Of a stretch of DNA of 41,561 nucleotides, positions 1 to 9,032 are shown in pieces (position 1 is the stretch's first letter; each line of letters begins with the position of its first letter). The notes under the pieces are model-generated. The model ran no database searches and was not told the DNA's origin. It was given only the letters and a program-made list of their open reading frames with translations. Source of the DNA: an uncultured Anaerolineae bacterium (lineage in GTDB: Bacteria; Chloroflexota; Anaerolineae; Anaerolineales; Villigracilaceae); assembly GCA_903822545.1 (NCBI GenBank), contig CAIJPN010000131.1, positions 1 to 41,561 of the forward strand, read 5' to 3'. The position numbers were made by a program, and so were the translations under genes.

Positions 1-1587
1 GGTGTTGGCAGCTTGCAGGGTATTGGCAGCAATGCCGGGGGTGGTGACATTCGTGGGCTGCTGTAAGCGGCCATCTACAGAAAGCACAACCTGGCCAAAG
101 CGCCCGAGCTGGAAGTGCTCGGTAACATACATGGTCTGCGGTAGCCGCACGAGCATACCTTCATAACGCTCGAGGAAACCTGTCGAAGCGACAGGGAAAG
201 TGACATCCGTGGGGGTCACAGTTCCTGTACCGCATTTGACAATGGTGCCAACCGAAATCTGCGACTGTCCCTGGTTTTCACCGGCTGTGCCTGTCACACG
301 TACGATGTCACCCAGGCTGACAGTGTTGGCATTGCTGCTTTCAAAAACAAAAATCCCATCCGATGTGGCGGGATCGCCATCACCAACCGGATCCTGGATG
401 AAAAATCCGCGCAAGGCCGGGGATGCGCCTTCATGATCACCAACCACCACGCCCTGGGTGGTGCGCGTGCCCGCTAAGGCCACAGTTGCGCCACTGCCCT
501 GGATGGAGGGAATGCTGGTGTAGGGCAGGGAACAAACATCCTCGATTACCGTGAAACCGAAGGAATAATCTACAGCCAGGGTGTCTGGCGGGTCATTTGC
601 ATCCTGGTCAGTCACCTGGGCAGAAGCAATGGTCACTGTGCAGGTTTCGCCGAAGGCAAAATCTGTTGTTGGATCGATCGTGAAGCTGGTGGGGCCACCT
701 GTCACTGCTGTGTCAGCTACATTGATAGTTCCACTGCTGGAGCAGTCAATCTGGAACCAATTCCCGGTGACAGTCACAGCTTCATTGAAGTTGATGGTGA
801 TGTTGCTGTTGCGGGCAATATCTATGGCGGCATCGGTGGGCGTTGTGCCAGAAACAGAGGGGGCCGTATCTACGAGCAGATCTGTGCCGGTGATGGAGAT
901 ATTGTCAATCCCAACCCATTCATCATTCCCGGTGGCATTGGTTGTCATGATACGCAACTGGAGTTGCGCCTGGTTGTTTGCCGCGGCCGGGAGGGTGACA
1001 CTGACCGGCGTTACCAGGGTTGCCAGGCTTGGGCCGGAAGTTGCATCAACGATGTAGGCTGCTGCAACATTCGTGAACTCACCTGTTGTGCCAACCCGGT
1101 ATTGCAACGCCACCTGTTGAGCAGCATTATCGATGGAACCATCCATATCGCGTACATCATAGGCGACAGTGATGTCAGTTTTCCCACTGGTGTTGAGATA
1201 GATCTGCAGGTAGGGGGCATCTGCCGTGCTAGAGCCTTGCATGGCAACCACCGGATCGGTCAGGTGGAATTCAGTTACGCCACCGGTTGTATATGCATTG
1301 GGAGCCATCTGGTTGGCGTTTACATCCGGGACACCGGGCGTATCATCAGCAATCACGGTTCGCGCATCGACATCGTTGACGGCTGTCAGGTTATCACCTC
1401 GAAAACCCGTAATGCCAGGGACACTGGCCCAACTGTCGCTAACGGCCAAAAGTGTAGTATCTGTCCAATTTTGCGAGAACGGTAAGGTTTGGTAGACAGC
1501 ATCGGCCTGGGCTTGCATCGTGGGCAGGATAGAAGTCAGTGCAAGTATTACGATAATCCCCCCGGTAAACAACTTACGAGCATTCAT
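1..1587 (-). CDS. Secreted ExeM/NucH-like extracellular nuclease, N-terminal part (partial)
   Basis: The frame is open from the ATG at 1585-1587 to the window edge (529 codons), so the C-terminus is missing. A GGAGG lies seven bases before the start. Residues 1-28 form a signal peptide ending AQA. Residues about 29-235 are a beta-rich domain with DEWVGIDNISI near its end, as in adhesion/lectin-like modules. From about residue 240, TAPSVSGTTPTDAA starts a Big_5/SbsA-type Ig-like domain. From about 350 to 470 comes an OB-like domain with GVVVGD, FFIQDP, GDGDPATSDGIFVF and GDIVRVTG, the pattern found ahead of the endonuclease/exonuclease/phosphatase domain in ExeM/NucH nucleases. The catalytic domain itself would lie outside the window, so nuclease activity is inferred from this N-terminal architecture. 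Likely role: extracellular DNA degradation for nutrients. Confidence 0.75.
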   Translation of the reverse strand, partial: MNARKLFTGGIIVILALTSILPTMQAQADAVYQTLPFSQNWTDTTLLAVSDSWASVPGITGFRGDNLTAVNDVDARTVIADDTPGVPDVNANQMAPNAYTTGGVTEFHLTDPVVAMQGSSTADAPYLQIYLNTSGKTDITVAYDVRDMDGSIDNAAQQVALQYRVGTTGEFTNVAAAYIVDATSGPSLATLVTPVSVTLPAAANNQAQLQLRIMTTNATGNDEWVGIDNISITGTDLLVDTAPSVSGTTPTDAAIDIARNSNITINFNEAVTVTGNWFQIDCSSSGTINVADTAVTGGPTSFTIDPTTDFAFGETCTVTIASAQVTDQDANDPPDTLAVDYSFGFTVIEDVCSLPYTSIPSIQGSGATVALAGTRTTQGVVVGDHEGASPALRGFFIQDPVGDGDPATSDGIFVFESSNANTVSLGDIVRVTGTAGENQGQSQISVGTIVKCGTGTVTPTDVTFPVASTGFLERYEGMLVRLPQTMYVTEHFQLGRFGQVVLSVDGRLQQPTNVTTPGIAANTLQAANT

Positions 1588-1955
1588 TTCGCCTCCAAAA
1601 TCAAGAATTTTAACAATGGATATTGTAGACTAGACTGGGGATATTGCCAAATAATAATGACAACGAGTTTGACTATAATCCTTTAAACTTCGGTTAGCGC
1701 ACTGTACAGGCAGAGCGGCAATCTGTAAAAAGGGTGAAGCCGAAACGCAATTGCAAAAGGTAGCCATTTGAGTTCATCTTTGTATCAGTTCAGCGGATTA
1801 GGGGCTCGTCAAAGAGTAAACCCGCATTTTGAACTGTGTAATTAGACTCCTTCGCCACCCGTCAGGGGCACACCAGGTAATTGATAAAAAAACAGCATCA
1901 ACTCACTCCTGCTGAAAACGGCCGTTTTTTTTGGATAGCCTTTTTTCAAGGGAAT
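1588..1955. other. Gene-free spacer between two minus-strand genes
   Basis: No convincing reading frame is seen. The part next to 1587 is the upstream region of the nuclease gene and is A/T-rich (1600-1690), so it probably holds the promoter, but I cannot pick one -10/-35 pair. A perfect 14-bp palindrome AAAACGGCCGTTTT lies at 1915-1928, followed by more T; it has no loop and is not a normal terminator. Confidence 0.5.
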
Positions 1956-4900
1956 TCAAGCCAGTGCAAACTGCACGACTTCATCCAGGGGCAGCTCGCT
2001 GCCGGCTTTCCAGGCAACATCAAAAGTCGATGCGGGCAATTTTTGCCTGGTTTCTGCCAGGGTTTTGTCAAAAGGTTCCTGGAGTTCTGGCTCCATCTTG
2101 AAACCAATCGCCGCAGCAGCGGTTGATGATGCAGCCAGGAGTTTCGCCGCATTTTCCAGCCCGCCGATAGCCAGGTGGAAGCAGGCCAGCCCGACCAGGT
2201 TGTAAATAATGTACGATTTCATACGGCTCTGGTGCGCGATCATCAGGCCTTCCACAAAAAAAGCGCGGGCAGAATCCACCTGGTCTTTGGCGAGCGCCAA
2301 AAGTCCCAGGTAACAATTCATCAGCGCCAGGCCCACCTTGTCGCCCATTTCGCGATTCAGCAGCATGGATTCACGGTAGAACAGGTCTGCCTGGATGAAA
2401 TGCCCCTGCCGGAATACAGTGATGCCCAGCGAGCACAGGGCGAGGGCTTTCAGGTATTTATCGTCCGATTCGCGCCCAAGAATGAGTGCTTCCTGGTAAC
2501 ACTTGCTGGCTGTGTCGAAATCATTCTTCATGTAATAGAGATTACCCAGGTTGTTGAGCAAAATGGCCGTCCCGCGCTTGTCACCAATCTCGCGGACCGC
2601 CGTCAGCCCTTCTTCCACCAGTTGCTGGGCGCGCTCATAGTTGCCTTCGTAATAGTAGGTATTGGCATAGTTGGTGAGCGCGCCAGAAATGCGACGTTTG
2701 TCGTTCACTTCGCGGGCAATTGCGAGAGCGTCTTCAAATAACTGGTGGCTTTTGGCAAGATCACCCACCTGGGCAAAAATCTGCGCCAGGACAGAGAGCA
2801 CATAGGTTTCCTTTTTCCTATCCCCAATCTGGCGGGCGAGGATAAGGCTCTGTTCCAGGTACTGACGGGCAGTCTCATAATTGGACAGCCGCCAGTGAAC
2901 AATACCAAATTCGCCAAGCGCATCGCAAATGCCATCCAATTTATTGGCCTGAGTGGCATGGGCATGCGCTTTTTCGAGCCATTCCAGGGCCTGGGCATAG
3001 TCTGTTCGTAAAGTCCAGGCGTTGCTGAGTTTGATTTCACATTCCACCAGGCGATGCGCCCACTGATGGTTTGTGGCAATTTCATAAGCCTGCAAGTAAT
3101 GGTTTCGGGCATGCTCCCGATCACCCATCAGTTGGTAAACTGTGCCCGAATTGAGATGCAACGTGATCTTCTCATCATCATCCGGGGAAAGCGCCAGGGC
3201 TTGTTTGAAATAATCCAGGGCGGTGGTGTTGGAAAAAGCCGCCTGGGCCGCTTCACCCGATTTGCGCAGGTATTCCCGTCTTTTGTCTTGATTCTCGCTG
3301 TGGCTGTAGTGAAATGCCAGGGTTTCGAGTGGCAGCTTATCAGGATAGGTCTGTTCGAGGTAACGAGCCAGCAGCTCGTGAAGCTGGGCGCGGGTGGCAT
3401 ACGATAAGCTCCCGTAGGCCACTTCCTGGGTGATGATGTGCTTGAAAAGGTAAGCCAGCTCGGGTTCGGGTGTATCGAGCGGGGTTAAGTCAATGTGAGA
3501 GAGTTCCATCAGGTTTGCTTTGAGCGCATCGTCATTGCCCAACTCGGGGTAGTAGCCACGCAGCCATGCCACAGGGAAAACGCGCCCGATAACACTGGCA
3601 ACCTTCAGGGTTACCTTTTGCGGCTCGGTAAGCTGGTCGATGCGACTCAGGATGAGGGTCTGGAGGCTGGCTGGCAGGTCCAGGCGATCAAGAATGTGCG
3701 CATCATAAGGATTCAGGCCGCGATCGTGCAGGTAGTTAAGCAATTCCTCGATAAAGAATGGATTCCCCTGGGCTTTGCGCGCCAGTTCGGTCAGGAGAGC
3801 CTGGGGCAGCTTCCCGGTTCGTTCGGGGAACAATTGGGCCAATTTGGCGCGAATCAACTGCCGGGTTTCGCCATCCAGCAGGTTTTTCAGCTCCAGTTTG
3901 GTAAAGTTAGGCGCTTTTTCTATACGCGGTGTCTGGTAGCGCACCCCATCTGGAAGCCGGTAAGCCAGCACAAAACAAATGGGCATGCCCGCGCCGATAC
4001 GGACGAGTGTATCGAGCAATTCCAGCGAGAGCGGATCGATCCAGTGCAGGTCTTCCAACACGATCAAAAGCGGTGTTTCCTGGGCAGCAGACTTCAGGCA
4101 GGCTTCCAGCAGTGCTTCAAGCGCAATTTTGCGATCCTGGGGGTCTAGCGCCCGGGTAAAATCGTTTTCGGGCAGCGGTTGGCCGATCACCAGCCCCAGC
4201 AGCGGAAGAGCATCCACGCGTTCGGGGGCGCGATCATCAATTTCGCCTTCCAGCATGCGCAGTTGTTTGCGCAAAGACATTTCCGGGTCCAGGTCAAAAA
4301 AAGCCTGCCAGATGGATTGCCAGACCAGGTAGGGCGTACTCGTCCCTGAAGACTGGCATGTACCGCCGTAGCCCGCAAAACCTTTTTTGCGCGCATTATG
4401 GATCACTTCGGCCACCAGCCGCGACTTTCCCATGCCAGCCTCGGCAACAATCCCAATCACCTGACCCTGCGATTGCAGCGCCAGGTCTAGCTTCTCTTTG
4501 ATGAGTTGTAATTCTTCCTGGCGGCCCACCATCGGGAGTGCATACACCGGCTCCTGCAAACGGATGGCGCGTTTCTGCAATTCACCAATAACTGCATAAG
4601 GGGTCATCGGCTCGGCTTTGCCCTTCAAAAACAGGGGCTGGCGAGGTTCAAGGATAAAATCGGTTGCCAGGCTCTTCTGGATCCGATCGCTGATGAGAAT
4701 CTCATTCTCACCGGCAATCTGCATCAGACGCGCCGCAAGGTTGACATCATCGCCCAGCGCGCCATAGGTATGGCGCATCTGCCCGCCATATGCGCCCACG
4801 CGCATCACGCCCTGGGTGATGCCCATTTGCAGTTCCAAATTCGAGAGCCGTTTCAGTTCGAGAGCGGCCCGAACAGCGCGATAAGGATCATCTTCATGGA

Positions 4901-5849
4901 CACTCAGCGCGCCAAAATTGACATACACATAGCTGCCTTTATCACCAATCGTCAACTGTAAAAGCGCGCCGCCAAAACGGGCGGCAACTGCCTGCAATTG
5001 CTGGATAAATACATCCAGGTGGTCACGGGCGACATCAGCATCGTAATCGATACCCATGAATCGCACAAACAACACGGCACACGGTCTGAATTCAGTGAGA
5101 AAAAACCCCTGTCCCGCAAGTTCGCGTTCATAAACAGCCGGGAGAATGTACGGCCGCAGCAATTCAACTGCGGGGGGCAGTTTGGGGGCGGTGGATAAGC
5201 TTTGTCGCACCGGGAAGCTTCCATCCGTTATGGAAAATCCATCCACCACTGCAAAGCGGTCACCTGTGACCGAATCCGCCCGCCACTCCCGAAGGGTAAG
5301 CCCAGCCCCAAGCAGGGTGGTGGTAGCTTCGTCTGCCAACACTTCGCCCTTCTCGGCCAGGTGCTCGCCGGTGGAGGTGCGCGCCACGGTAGCGCCAGCC
5401 AGCGCATCCAGGTAATGGATTTCAGGATTCCCGATCAGGAAACGCCGCGCCGGGCCAGTTGCCACCGCGACTTTGAGCGCCAGCCTGGGGAAAGCGCGCA
5501 TGGCCGATTGCATCTCCAGCGCCGCAAAAATTGCCGCGAACGATGATTGCGGGGCGGGGCCAAGTTCATGCTTATCAAACCAGCAGGTGATCGAATCCCC
5601 GGCAAAACCGATGACACTGCCACCGTGCTGTTCGATGCAGTTAACCAGGGCGTCATAAACAGTATTGATCTGCCGGGTCAGCTCTTCCATGCCAGCGCGC
5701 ACGCCGAGTTCCTGGGTCAGGGACTCGGTCAGCTGGGTGAAGCCTGAAATATCGGCAAAAAGCGCGGCCCCGTTGGTGCGATCTGGCAGGGTCTGGTTAT
5801 TGACCAGGGCGCGCAATCGATCCTGTGGCAGATAGGTGTGCAGAGTCAT
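1956..5849 (-). CDS. Tandem class III cyclase / AAA ATPase / TPR signalling protein
   Basis: This 1297-residue cytoplasmic protein has an N-terminal class III nucleotide cyclase domain (about 25-210) with FADISGFT (Asp33) and GFAGDS (Asp85), matching the two metal-binding Asp positions. A second cyclase-like domain (about 245-400) is degenerate: the first Asp position reads FVRFMG, while GDKG and GALGDDVNLAARL remain. An AAA_16/STAND-type ATPase follows, with a VGR box, Walker A (EAGMGKSR, about residue 470) and Walker B (LLIVLEDLHWID, about 596). From about 880 to 1250 there are TPR units (SNYETARQYLEQSLILARQIGD and similar). The architecture is known for large bacterial cyclase/ATPase regulators; the ligand is unknown. 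Only a weak AGGA precedes the ATG, but the conserved N-terminus supports this start. It is monocistronic. Confidence 0.85.
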   Translation of the reverse strand: MTLHTYLPQDRLRALVNNQTLPDRTNGAALFADISGFTQLTESLTQELGVRAGMEELTRQINTVYDALVNCIEQHGGSVIGFAGDSITCWFDKHELGPAPQSSFAAIFAALEMQSAMRAFPRLALKVAVATGPARRFLIGNPEIHYLDALAGATVARTSTGEHLAEKGEVLADEATTTLLGAGLTLREWRADSVTGDRFAVVDGFSITDGSFPVRQSLSTAPKLPPAVELLRPYILPAVYERELAGQGFFLTEFRPCAVLFVRFMGIDYDADVARDHLDVFIQQLQAVAARFGGALLQLTIGDKGSYVYVNFGALSVHEDDPYRAVRAALELKRLSNLELQMGITQGVMRVGAYGGQMRHTYGALGDDVNLAARLMQIAGENEILISDRIQKSLATDFILEPRQPLFLKGKAEPMTPYAVIGELQKRAIRLQEPVYALPMVGRQEELQLIKEKLDLALQSQGQVIGIVAEAGMGKSRLVAEVIHNARKKGFAGYGGTCQSSGTSTPYLVWQSIWQAFFDLDPEMSLRKQLRMLEGEIDDRAPERVDALPLLGLVIGQPLPENDFTRALDPQDRKIALEALLEACLKSAAQETPLLIVLEDLHWIDPLSLELLDTLVRIGAGMPICFVLAYRLPDGVRYQTPRIEKAPNFTKLELKNLLDGETRQLIRAKLAQLFPERTGKLPQALLTELARKAQGNPFFIEELLNYLHDRGLNPYDAHILDRLDLPASLQTLILSRIDQLTEPQKVTLKVASVIGRVFPVAWLRGYYPELGNDDALKANLMELSHIDLTPLDTPEPELAYLFKHIITQEVAYGSLSYATRAQLHELLARYLEQTYPDKLPLETLAFHYSHSENQDKRREYLRKSGEAAQAAFSNTTALDYFKQALALSPDDDEKITLHLNSGTVYQLMGDREHARNHYLQAYEIATNHQWAHRLVECEIKLSNAWTLRTDYAQALEWLEKAHAHATQANKLDGICDALGEFGIVHWRLSNYETARQYLEQSLILARQIGDRKKETYVLSVLAQIFAQVGDLAKSHQLFEDALAIAREVNDKRRISGALTNYANTYYYEGNYERAQQLVEEGLTAVREIGDKRGTAILLNNLGNLYYMKNDFDTASKCYQEALILGRESDDKYLKALALCSLGITVFRQGHFIQADLFYRESMLLNREMGDKVGLALMNCYLGLLALAKDQVDSARAFFVEGLMIAHQSRMKSYIIYNLVGLACFHLAIGGLENAAKLLAASSTAAAAIGFKMEPELQEPFDKTLAETRQKLPASTFDVAWKAGSELPLDEVVQFALA

Positions 5850-6297
5850 GAGAGTCTCAATCCTGGATTGGCACGGTTAATTCATGTAAATATGAGTTGG
5901 GGTTCTTTAATTGGAAATATCAAAGCTATTTGGTGCAGCCGGTCTTGCCCGCACTGTATCGCAGGCACATATGGCAAACTGGGTCGGGGGGGATGCCGAG
6001 ACTTTTAACATTTCCGCAGGAAACAGGCTGTTTCTTTGCCAATTTTGTGCCTTTTTATCTCTGCGCGCTCCACATTCCCAGCGGTAATGGTTTCTTCTGT
6101 GAACCCCGGATTGAATTTTGATAAAAACGGGCTTTCACTGATAAAAACTGGATGCAATCCAAAACTTTTCCAGCGATGACCCACGAAAAACAGAATACGG
6201 CATATAGATGGAAAAGTCAAGTCAGTAAAAATAACGTTTGTGGATGTATCAGTAAATCAAAAATTAGCATCTTCTCAAAATTTCGGGGCGCTGCTTA

Positions 6298-6535
6298 ACG
6301 CAAAGTGGCTGAGACGCAAAGATTTGCTGGCCGCAAAACCGGTCTGGAAAACCCAGCAAACCACTGGGGCACGGAACCACGAAGTTTTTAAGGTTTTTCT
6401 CCGTGGTGAACTGCAAAAAGCATAAAACCACGGAGTCACCGAGTTCACGGAGAGAAAAACGCCAGTTTGTTGTCAAAAACGCGAATTTTTCGCCAGGAAA
6501 AACTCAAAAACTCCGTGTCTCTGTGTCTTTGTGGT
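6298..6535. repeat. Cluster of degenerate CCACGGAG / ACGCAAAG inverted repeats
   Basis: Direct reading shows ACGCAAAG at about 6299 and 6314, CCACGAAG at 6377-6384 facing CTCCGTGG at 6399-6406, then a unit of three octamer-like steps (CCACGGAG, TCACCGAG, TTCACGGAG) at 6428-6452 facing its inverted version at 6511-6534. Each arm is built of roughly 8-9-bp steps. A relative of this repeat is found at 17426-17487. It has no coding frame. Confidence 0.7.
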
Positions 6536-6647
6536 GAAAATAACCTTTTTGCAGTGAAGTCACTTCCTGTAGGGCAAAATTCACCCGTTTTTGCGAGAAG
6601 ACACGATTTTAACGGATTGTAGGAATCCGCCTAAAGGCGACTTTTTC

Positions 6648-6690
6648 CCTTCGGGAAAACCCAAAAACGGGGAGAGGGGATCGGTGAGAA
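6648..6690. repeat. Palindromic intergenic element with GAGAGGGG...GGTGAG tail
   Basis: A hairpin TTTTCCC-TTC-GGGAAAA (about 6648-6664) is followed by GGGGAGAGGGGATCGGTGAG (6670-6689). The tail resembles the element inside the deacetylase gene at 9606-9647 read on the opposite strand (GAGAGGGCAGGGGGTGAG). It sits just beyond the stop of the lipoprotein gene at 6697 and might also help end its transcript. Confidence 0.45.
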
Positions 6691-6696
6691 GTATTT

Positions 6697-7509
6697 TTAC
6701 GGCAGCGGCCATGCAATGGTGACCGGCGATGTATAGCCGTGCTTTTCCACCGCATAGAGCTGTCCGCCCGAGAAGGCTGGACAGCCTTTTTCATCTTTGA
6801 CCGTGTAACTGGTGGTGAACTGGTCGGGGTAGGAGAATGTCCACCAGATGTAGTTGCCATCCTGGCAGACGAACAACTCAAGGAAGTAGCCCCGGTCATC
6901 ATCGGATGTCATTTTGACTTGATCCCAGGTGATGGTGACTTTGCTGCCGTTGCGCGTAGCGACTACGTTTTGGGGCGGTTTGTAGAGTACGCTCGGGCCG
7001 GGCAGGTGGACTTCGGCGTAGTTGATCAGGCTGATGTCGCCGGTGACGGTGACAACATTGGATGCGACCCAGCAGAAGTAGTTGAGTTTGTCGAATTTGA
7101 TGTAGAGCCACTGACTGTACTGGAATCGTCCACGCACGGTGCCAGTATCGCCGGGGTACAAATCTGCGGCGTGCAGGTGCGATTTGGCCGGGCCGTAGCG
7201 GCAGTGCGCCTGTTGGTTGACCACCACCTGCGGGAACGCGTAGGTGGGCGTGGCCGAAGGCTCGGGCGTCAGGGTTTCTGTGAAGGTGGCGCTCGGCGCG
7301 GGGGTGTCGGTGTTGGTTGGGGTGGGGGTGAAAGTCTCGGTGGGGGCCAATGTCGAGGTAGCGCTGGCGGTCAGGGTGGCGGTGGGCACTTCCAGCGTGG
7401 GGACGATGGCTTCAACGGTGGCTGGCGGCAGGGCGGCCGATCCGCCGGGCAGGTTGCAGGAGGCCAGGAGCAGGCTGATGGTCAGGGTCAAAAATCGGAG
7501 TGTTTTCAT
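6697..7509 (-). CDS. Lipoprotein with Thr/Pro-rich linker and SH3-like domain
   Basis: This 270-residue protein starts with a lipoprotein signal (LLLASC, Cys18). Residues about 25-92 are a Thr/Pro/Ala-rich linker of the kind that spans the cell wall. A bacterial SH3-like segment follows (about 100-150: CRYGPAK, LYPGDTGTVRGR, WLYIKF, FCWVASNVV). The C-terminal part (about 175-270) begins PPQNVVATRNGSKVTITWDQ, like a fibronectin type III strand pattern, and ends in a small Trp-rich beta domain. Function is unknown; it is probably an exported, membrane-anchored wall-binding protein. No Shine-Dalgarno precedes the ATG; a TATAAA lies 8 bases upstream, so the mRNA may be leaderless. It is divergent from the nitroreductase gene. 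Confidence 0.8.
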   Translation of the reverse strand: MKTLRFLTLTISLLLASCNLPGGSAALPPATVEAIVPTLEVPTATLTASATSTLAPTETFTPTPTNTDTPAPSATFTETLTPEPSATPTYAFPQVVVNQQAHCRYGPAKSHLHAADLYPGDTGTVRGRFQYSQWLYIKFDKLNYFCWVASNVVTVTGDISLINYAEVHLPGPSVLYKPPQNVVATRNGSKVTITWDQVKMTSDDDRGYFLELFVCQDGNYIWWTFSYPDQFTTSYTVKDEKGCPAFSGGQLYAVEKHGYTSPVTIAWPLP

Positions 7510-7517
7510 ACACTTAT

Positions 7518-7523
7518 TTTATA
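7518..7523 (-). promoter_or_regulatory. Candidate -10 element of the lipoprotein gene
   Basis: On the minus strand TATAAA is followed by 8 bases and then the ATG at 7509. There is no ribosome site in between, which fits a transcript starting at or next to the start codon. No clear -35 box is seen. Confidence 0.35.
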
Positions 7524-7575
7524 TCTATATGCTAGACTTGGCCCGATGTTTCAAAATATGCGAAGGAGAGTTTTT

Positions 7576-8133
7576 ATGGATGCTTTTGAACTGATTCACG
7601 GGCGCTCGGCGACGGGCAGGGTGAAAGCTGACCCGCTTCCGCGCGCCGTTATTGAGAAGTTGTTGGCGGCTGGGGCGCAGGCTCCCAATCATTATAAAGT
7701 TCGCCCGTGGCGTTTTGTGGTGCTGACGGGCGCTGCTCTGGGCCGCCTGGGGGATGTCATGGCGGCTTCGCTTAAGGCTAAATTCCCTGAGCTGGCCGAG
7801 GAAAACCTTGCGAAGGAACGCGCCAAGGCACTGCGCGCGCCGCTGATTATTGCGGTGGCGGCAGATTTGCCCGCTGAACCCAAGGTTGACCGGATGGAGA
7901 ATATTACTGCGGCTGCGGCGGCCTGCCAGAATATCCTGCTGGCGGCGCATGCTGAGGGGCTGGGCGCTATCTGGCGCACGGGCGATACGGCCCGCGACCC
8001 GGAAATTAAGCGCTTTTTGGGTTTTGCGCCCGAGCAAGAGCTGCTGGCGTTTATTTACATTGGTTACCCCGATGCGCCTGTGGAAAAGAAAGAGCGGCCT
8101 TCGTTTGAAGACCGCACTGTTTGGATGGAGTAG
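7576..8133 (+). CDS. Nitroreductase family protein (YdjA-like)
   Basis: This 185-residue protein begins at the ATG at 7576, preceded by GGAG at 7565-7568. The frame is open far upstream to 6739, but that extension is antisense to the lipoprotein gene and is not coding. Family marks are the N-terminal HGRSATGRV (FMN phosphate-binding Arg/Ser region), APNHYKVRPWRFVVL, the central PLIIAVAA strand, ITAAAAACQNILLAAHAEGLGAIWRTG, and the C-terminal LLAFIYIGYP. The length fits small FMN-dependent NfnB/YdjA-type oxidoreductases. The substrate is not predictable. Its stop lies two bases from the stop of the convergent GDPD gene. Confidence 0.88.
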   Translation: MDAFELIHGRSATGRVKADPLPRAVIEKLLAAGAQAPNHYKVRPWRFVVLTGAALGRLGDVMAASLKAKFPELAEENLAKERAKALRAPLIIAVAADLPAEPKVDRMENITAAAAACQNILLAAHAEGLGAIWRTGDTARDPEIKRFLGFAPEQELLAFIYIGYPDAPVEKKERPSFEDRTVWME

Positions 8134-8135
8134 TC

Positions 8136-9032
8136 TTACCTTCCCAATATTTCCATCATCAAATCTGGCCGGTCGGTGATGATGCCATCAACGCCCCAGG
8201 AGATGTAGAGTTTCATCAGTTCGGGGTCATTCACCGTCCAGGGTTCGATGGCGATGTTTTTGGCGTGGGCTTCCCTGATGAAGCGTTCGGTCATAACCGG
8301 GATGCCGTATGACTCGGATGTTTCGTAGGGCACTTGCAGCGCCTGGAATTGTGGGGAAATGATCCCGCTCAGGAAGATTTTGCCAAGAATGACGAAACTG
8401 GTCACTTCAGTCCGCGCGCCCGATGTTGCCACTTCGGGGCATTCTTCGCGGAAACTGGTGATGGATTCATCGTTGAAGGACGCCACCAGCACCTTATCCT
8501 GCATATTGTATTTGCGGATCAATTCGCAAAATGGCTTTTGGATGGGGTTGGTGGTTTTTTTGATCTCGATGGTGAAGCGCATCTGCGGGAATTTTTGGAA
8601 AAGCTCTTCCAGCGTCGGTACCGTTACGCCCTGTCCTCGGTAGGGAAAAGTCTGTCCGCCGTCATTGCTCCAGTCGTAAGCTGCATCCAGTTTTTTCAAC
8701 TCGTCCAGGGTCAGGTCTTCGATCAATCCGCTGCCATCGGTTGTGCGATCTACTTTGGCATCGTGCATTAGCACAATCACGCCATCTTTGGTGATGTGGG
8801 CATCCATCTCGAGCACATCCACACCCAGGGCGGCGGCTTTTTCAAAGGCGAAGAGCGTGTCACCGGGCCAGACGCCATCCCCGCCCTGGTGGGCGATGAC
8901 CATAGTGGCCGGGCGCGGGTTGGTGTAATAGGGGCGTTTGGCGGCAGGGGTGGATGATTGAATCAGGCCGAGCAGCAAGATCAACGCGGCGGCGAGCAAT
9001 CCAAGGAAGATGCGGGGGAGTTTCTTCTTCAT
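8136..9032 (-). CDS. Membrane-anchored glycerophosphodiester phosphodiesterase-like protein
   Basis: This 298-residue protein has one N-terminal membrane segment (residues 5-25) and a GDPD TIM-barrel domain. Motifs: VIAHQGG (His48), VDVLEMDAHITKDG (Glu75, Asp77), LMHD (His90), FTIEIKK, WTVNDPE and DGIITDRPDLM. Both catalytic His and the Glu/Asp metal ligands of strand two are present, but the usual HRG reads HQG and the usual PENT reads PGDT, so a metal-ligand Glu is missing. It probably cleaves a phosphodiester outside the membrane, releasing an alcohol and glycerol phosphate; the natural substrate may differ from glycerophosphodiesters. Its ATG overlaps the deacetylase stop by four bases, so translation is likely coupled. 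Confidence 0.88.
   Translation of the reverse strand: MKKKLPRIFLGLLAAALILLLGLIQSSTPAAKRPYYTNPRPATMVIAHQGGDGVWPGDTLFAFEKAAALGVDVLEMDAHITKDGVIVLMHDAKVDRTTDGSGLIEDLTLDELKKLDAAYDWSNDGGQTFPYRGQGVTVPTLEELFQKFPQMRFTIEIKKTTNPIQKPFCELIRKYNMQDKVLVASFNDESITSFREECPEVATSGARTEVTSFVILGKIFLSGIISPQFQALQVPYETSESYGIPVMTERFIREAHAKNIAIEPWTVNDPELMKLYISWGVDGIITDRPDLMMEILGR

Larger units (their letters stand above)
5850..6696. other. 847-bp gene-free region rich in degenerate repeats
   Basis: Short frames here have no family features and no good ribosome sites. The left part (5850-6280) is A/T-rich and holds the upstream region of the cyclase gene. The right part (6290-6690) carries the repeats listed separately: degenerate CCACGGAG/CGCAAAG-type units at 6298-6535 and a palindromic element at 6648-6690. 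Confidence 0.6.

Noticed and set aside
581-1495. Plus-strand frames opposite the nuclease gene
   Set aside because: They are shadows: the minus strand here gives a continuous protein with signal peptide and known domain motifs.
1915-1928. AAAACGGCCGTTTT as terminator of the cyclase gene
   Set aside because: It is a perfect palindrome without a loop and would give only a very short hairpin; recorded as a palindrome only.
6298-6535. Short stepped repeats as a CRISPR array
   Set aside because: Units are 8-9 bases, degenerate and inverted, with no regular spacers.
6739-7575. Long N-terminal extension of the nitroreductase frame
   Set aside because: It is exactly antisense to the lipoprotein gene, is Gly/Val-rich without family features, and a good ribosome site and family-typical start lie at 7576.
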